Under the pieces are notes generated by a model. That model searched no databases. It saw only the letters and a list, made by a program, of their open reading frames with translations, and was not told the DNA's origin. The translations under genes and the position numbers were made by a program. 5,490 nucleotides of DNA, taken from the NCBI GenBank assembly GCA_035706585.1, contig DASSUW010000311.1, forward strand, positions 1 to 5,490. Direction: 5' to 3'. The DNA is from DASSUW01 sp035706585 (lineage in GTDB: Bacteria > Actinomycetota > Thermoleophilia > Solirubrobacterales > Solirubrobacteraceae). Below are positions 5,463-5,490 of this stretch, one piece after another (within the stretch, counting starts at the first letter, position 1; each line of letters starts with the position of its first letter).

Positions 5463-5479
5463 CTTGAGCCCCGCTCAAG
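5463..5479. promoter_or_regulatory. Perfect 7-bp inverted repeat upstream of the sulfotransferase, HAIR-like half-sites
   Basis: CTTGAGC (5463-5469) and GCTCAAG (5473-5479) are exact reverse complements with a CCC spacer, 31 bases ahead of the sulfotransferase ATG. A related half-site, CTTGAT, lies at 5439-5444. The half-site CTTGAG/CTCAAG is that of HAIR, the HspR operator of actinobacteria (CTTGAGT-N7-ACTCAAG), but here the arms are four bases closer. It could be an operator of a MerR/HspR-type regulator or a transcript hairpin from an upstream gene; no T-run supports a terminator. Function is inferred. Confidence 0.4.
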
Positions 5480-5490
5480 TCCTGCCGGCC

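Overview
This is a GC-rich window with dense coding on both strands and strong G/C third-position bias. It fits a high-GC actinobacterium. The style of the UppP tail and of PurM, plus the small charged proteins and sulfotransferase nearby, suggest the Thermoleophilia (Solirubrobacter/Conexibacter-like lineage). That placement is inferred from protein resemblance and was not tested by a search.

Left part (1-1573): the window opens inside the C-terminus of a membrane protein that reads as undecaprenyl-diphosphatase (UppP). An almost perfect 38-bp tandem duplication spans its stop codon. Next on the same strand is a complete purM (AIR synthase, de novo purine synthesis). Its last 30 bases are overlapped by a convergent minus-strand gene for a 75-aa acidic protein with a helical front and a disordered tail.

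Centre (1630-4242): a tight three-gene plus-strand operon encodes a GT-A type glycosyltransferase with a DAD motif, a PLP-dependent DegT/DnrJ/EryC1/StrS sugar aminotransferase, and a left-handed beta-helix (hexapeptide repeat) acyltransferase. The genes overlap by 8 and 4 bases, so translational coupling is likely. The simplest reading is a cassette that aminates an NDP-keto-sugar, acylates it and transfers a sugar to a cell-surface glycan. The enzymes that would make the keto-sugar are not in the window, and the substrates are unknown.

Right part (4239-5490): two minus-strand genes converge on the cassette. They encode a PAPS-type sulfotransferase with a long C-terminal helical/coiled-coil tail and, 20 bases downstream, a 60-aa highly charged helical protein. 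The stop codons of the acyltransferase and of this small protein overlap in a single TTAG. Upstream of the sulfotransferase is a perfect 7-bp inverted repeat whose half-sites resemble the actinobacterial HspR (HAIR) operator, but with shorter spacing.

The window therefore joins envelope-lipid recycling, purine synthesis and a surface-glycan modification locus. No tRNA, rRNA, CRISPR array, transposase or convincing intrinsic terminator is visible. No clearly new system is evident. The points most worth a second look are the compact sugar cassette facing a sulfotransferase, the two uncharacterised small proteins, the tandem duplication and the HAIR-like repeat.
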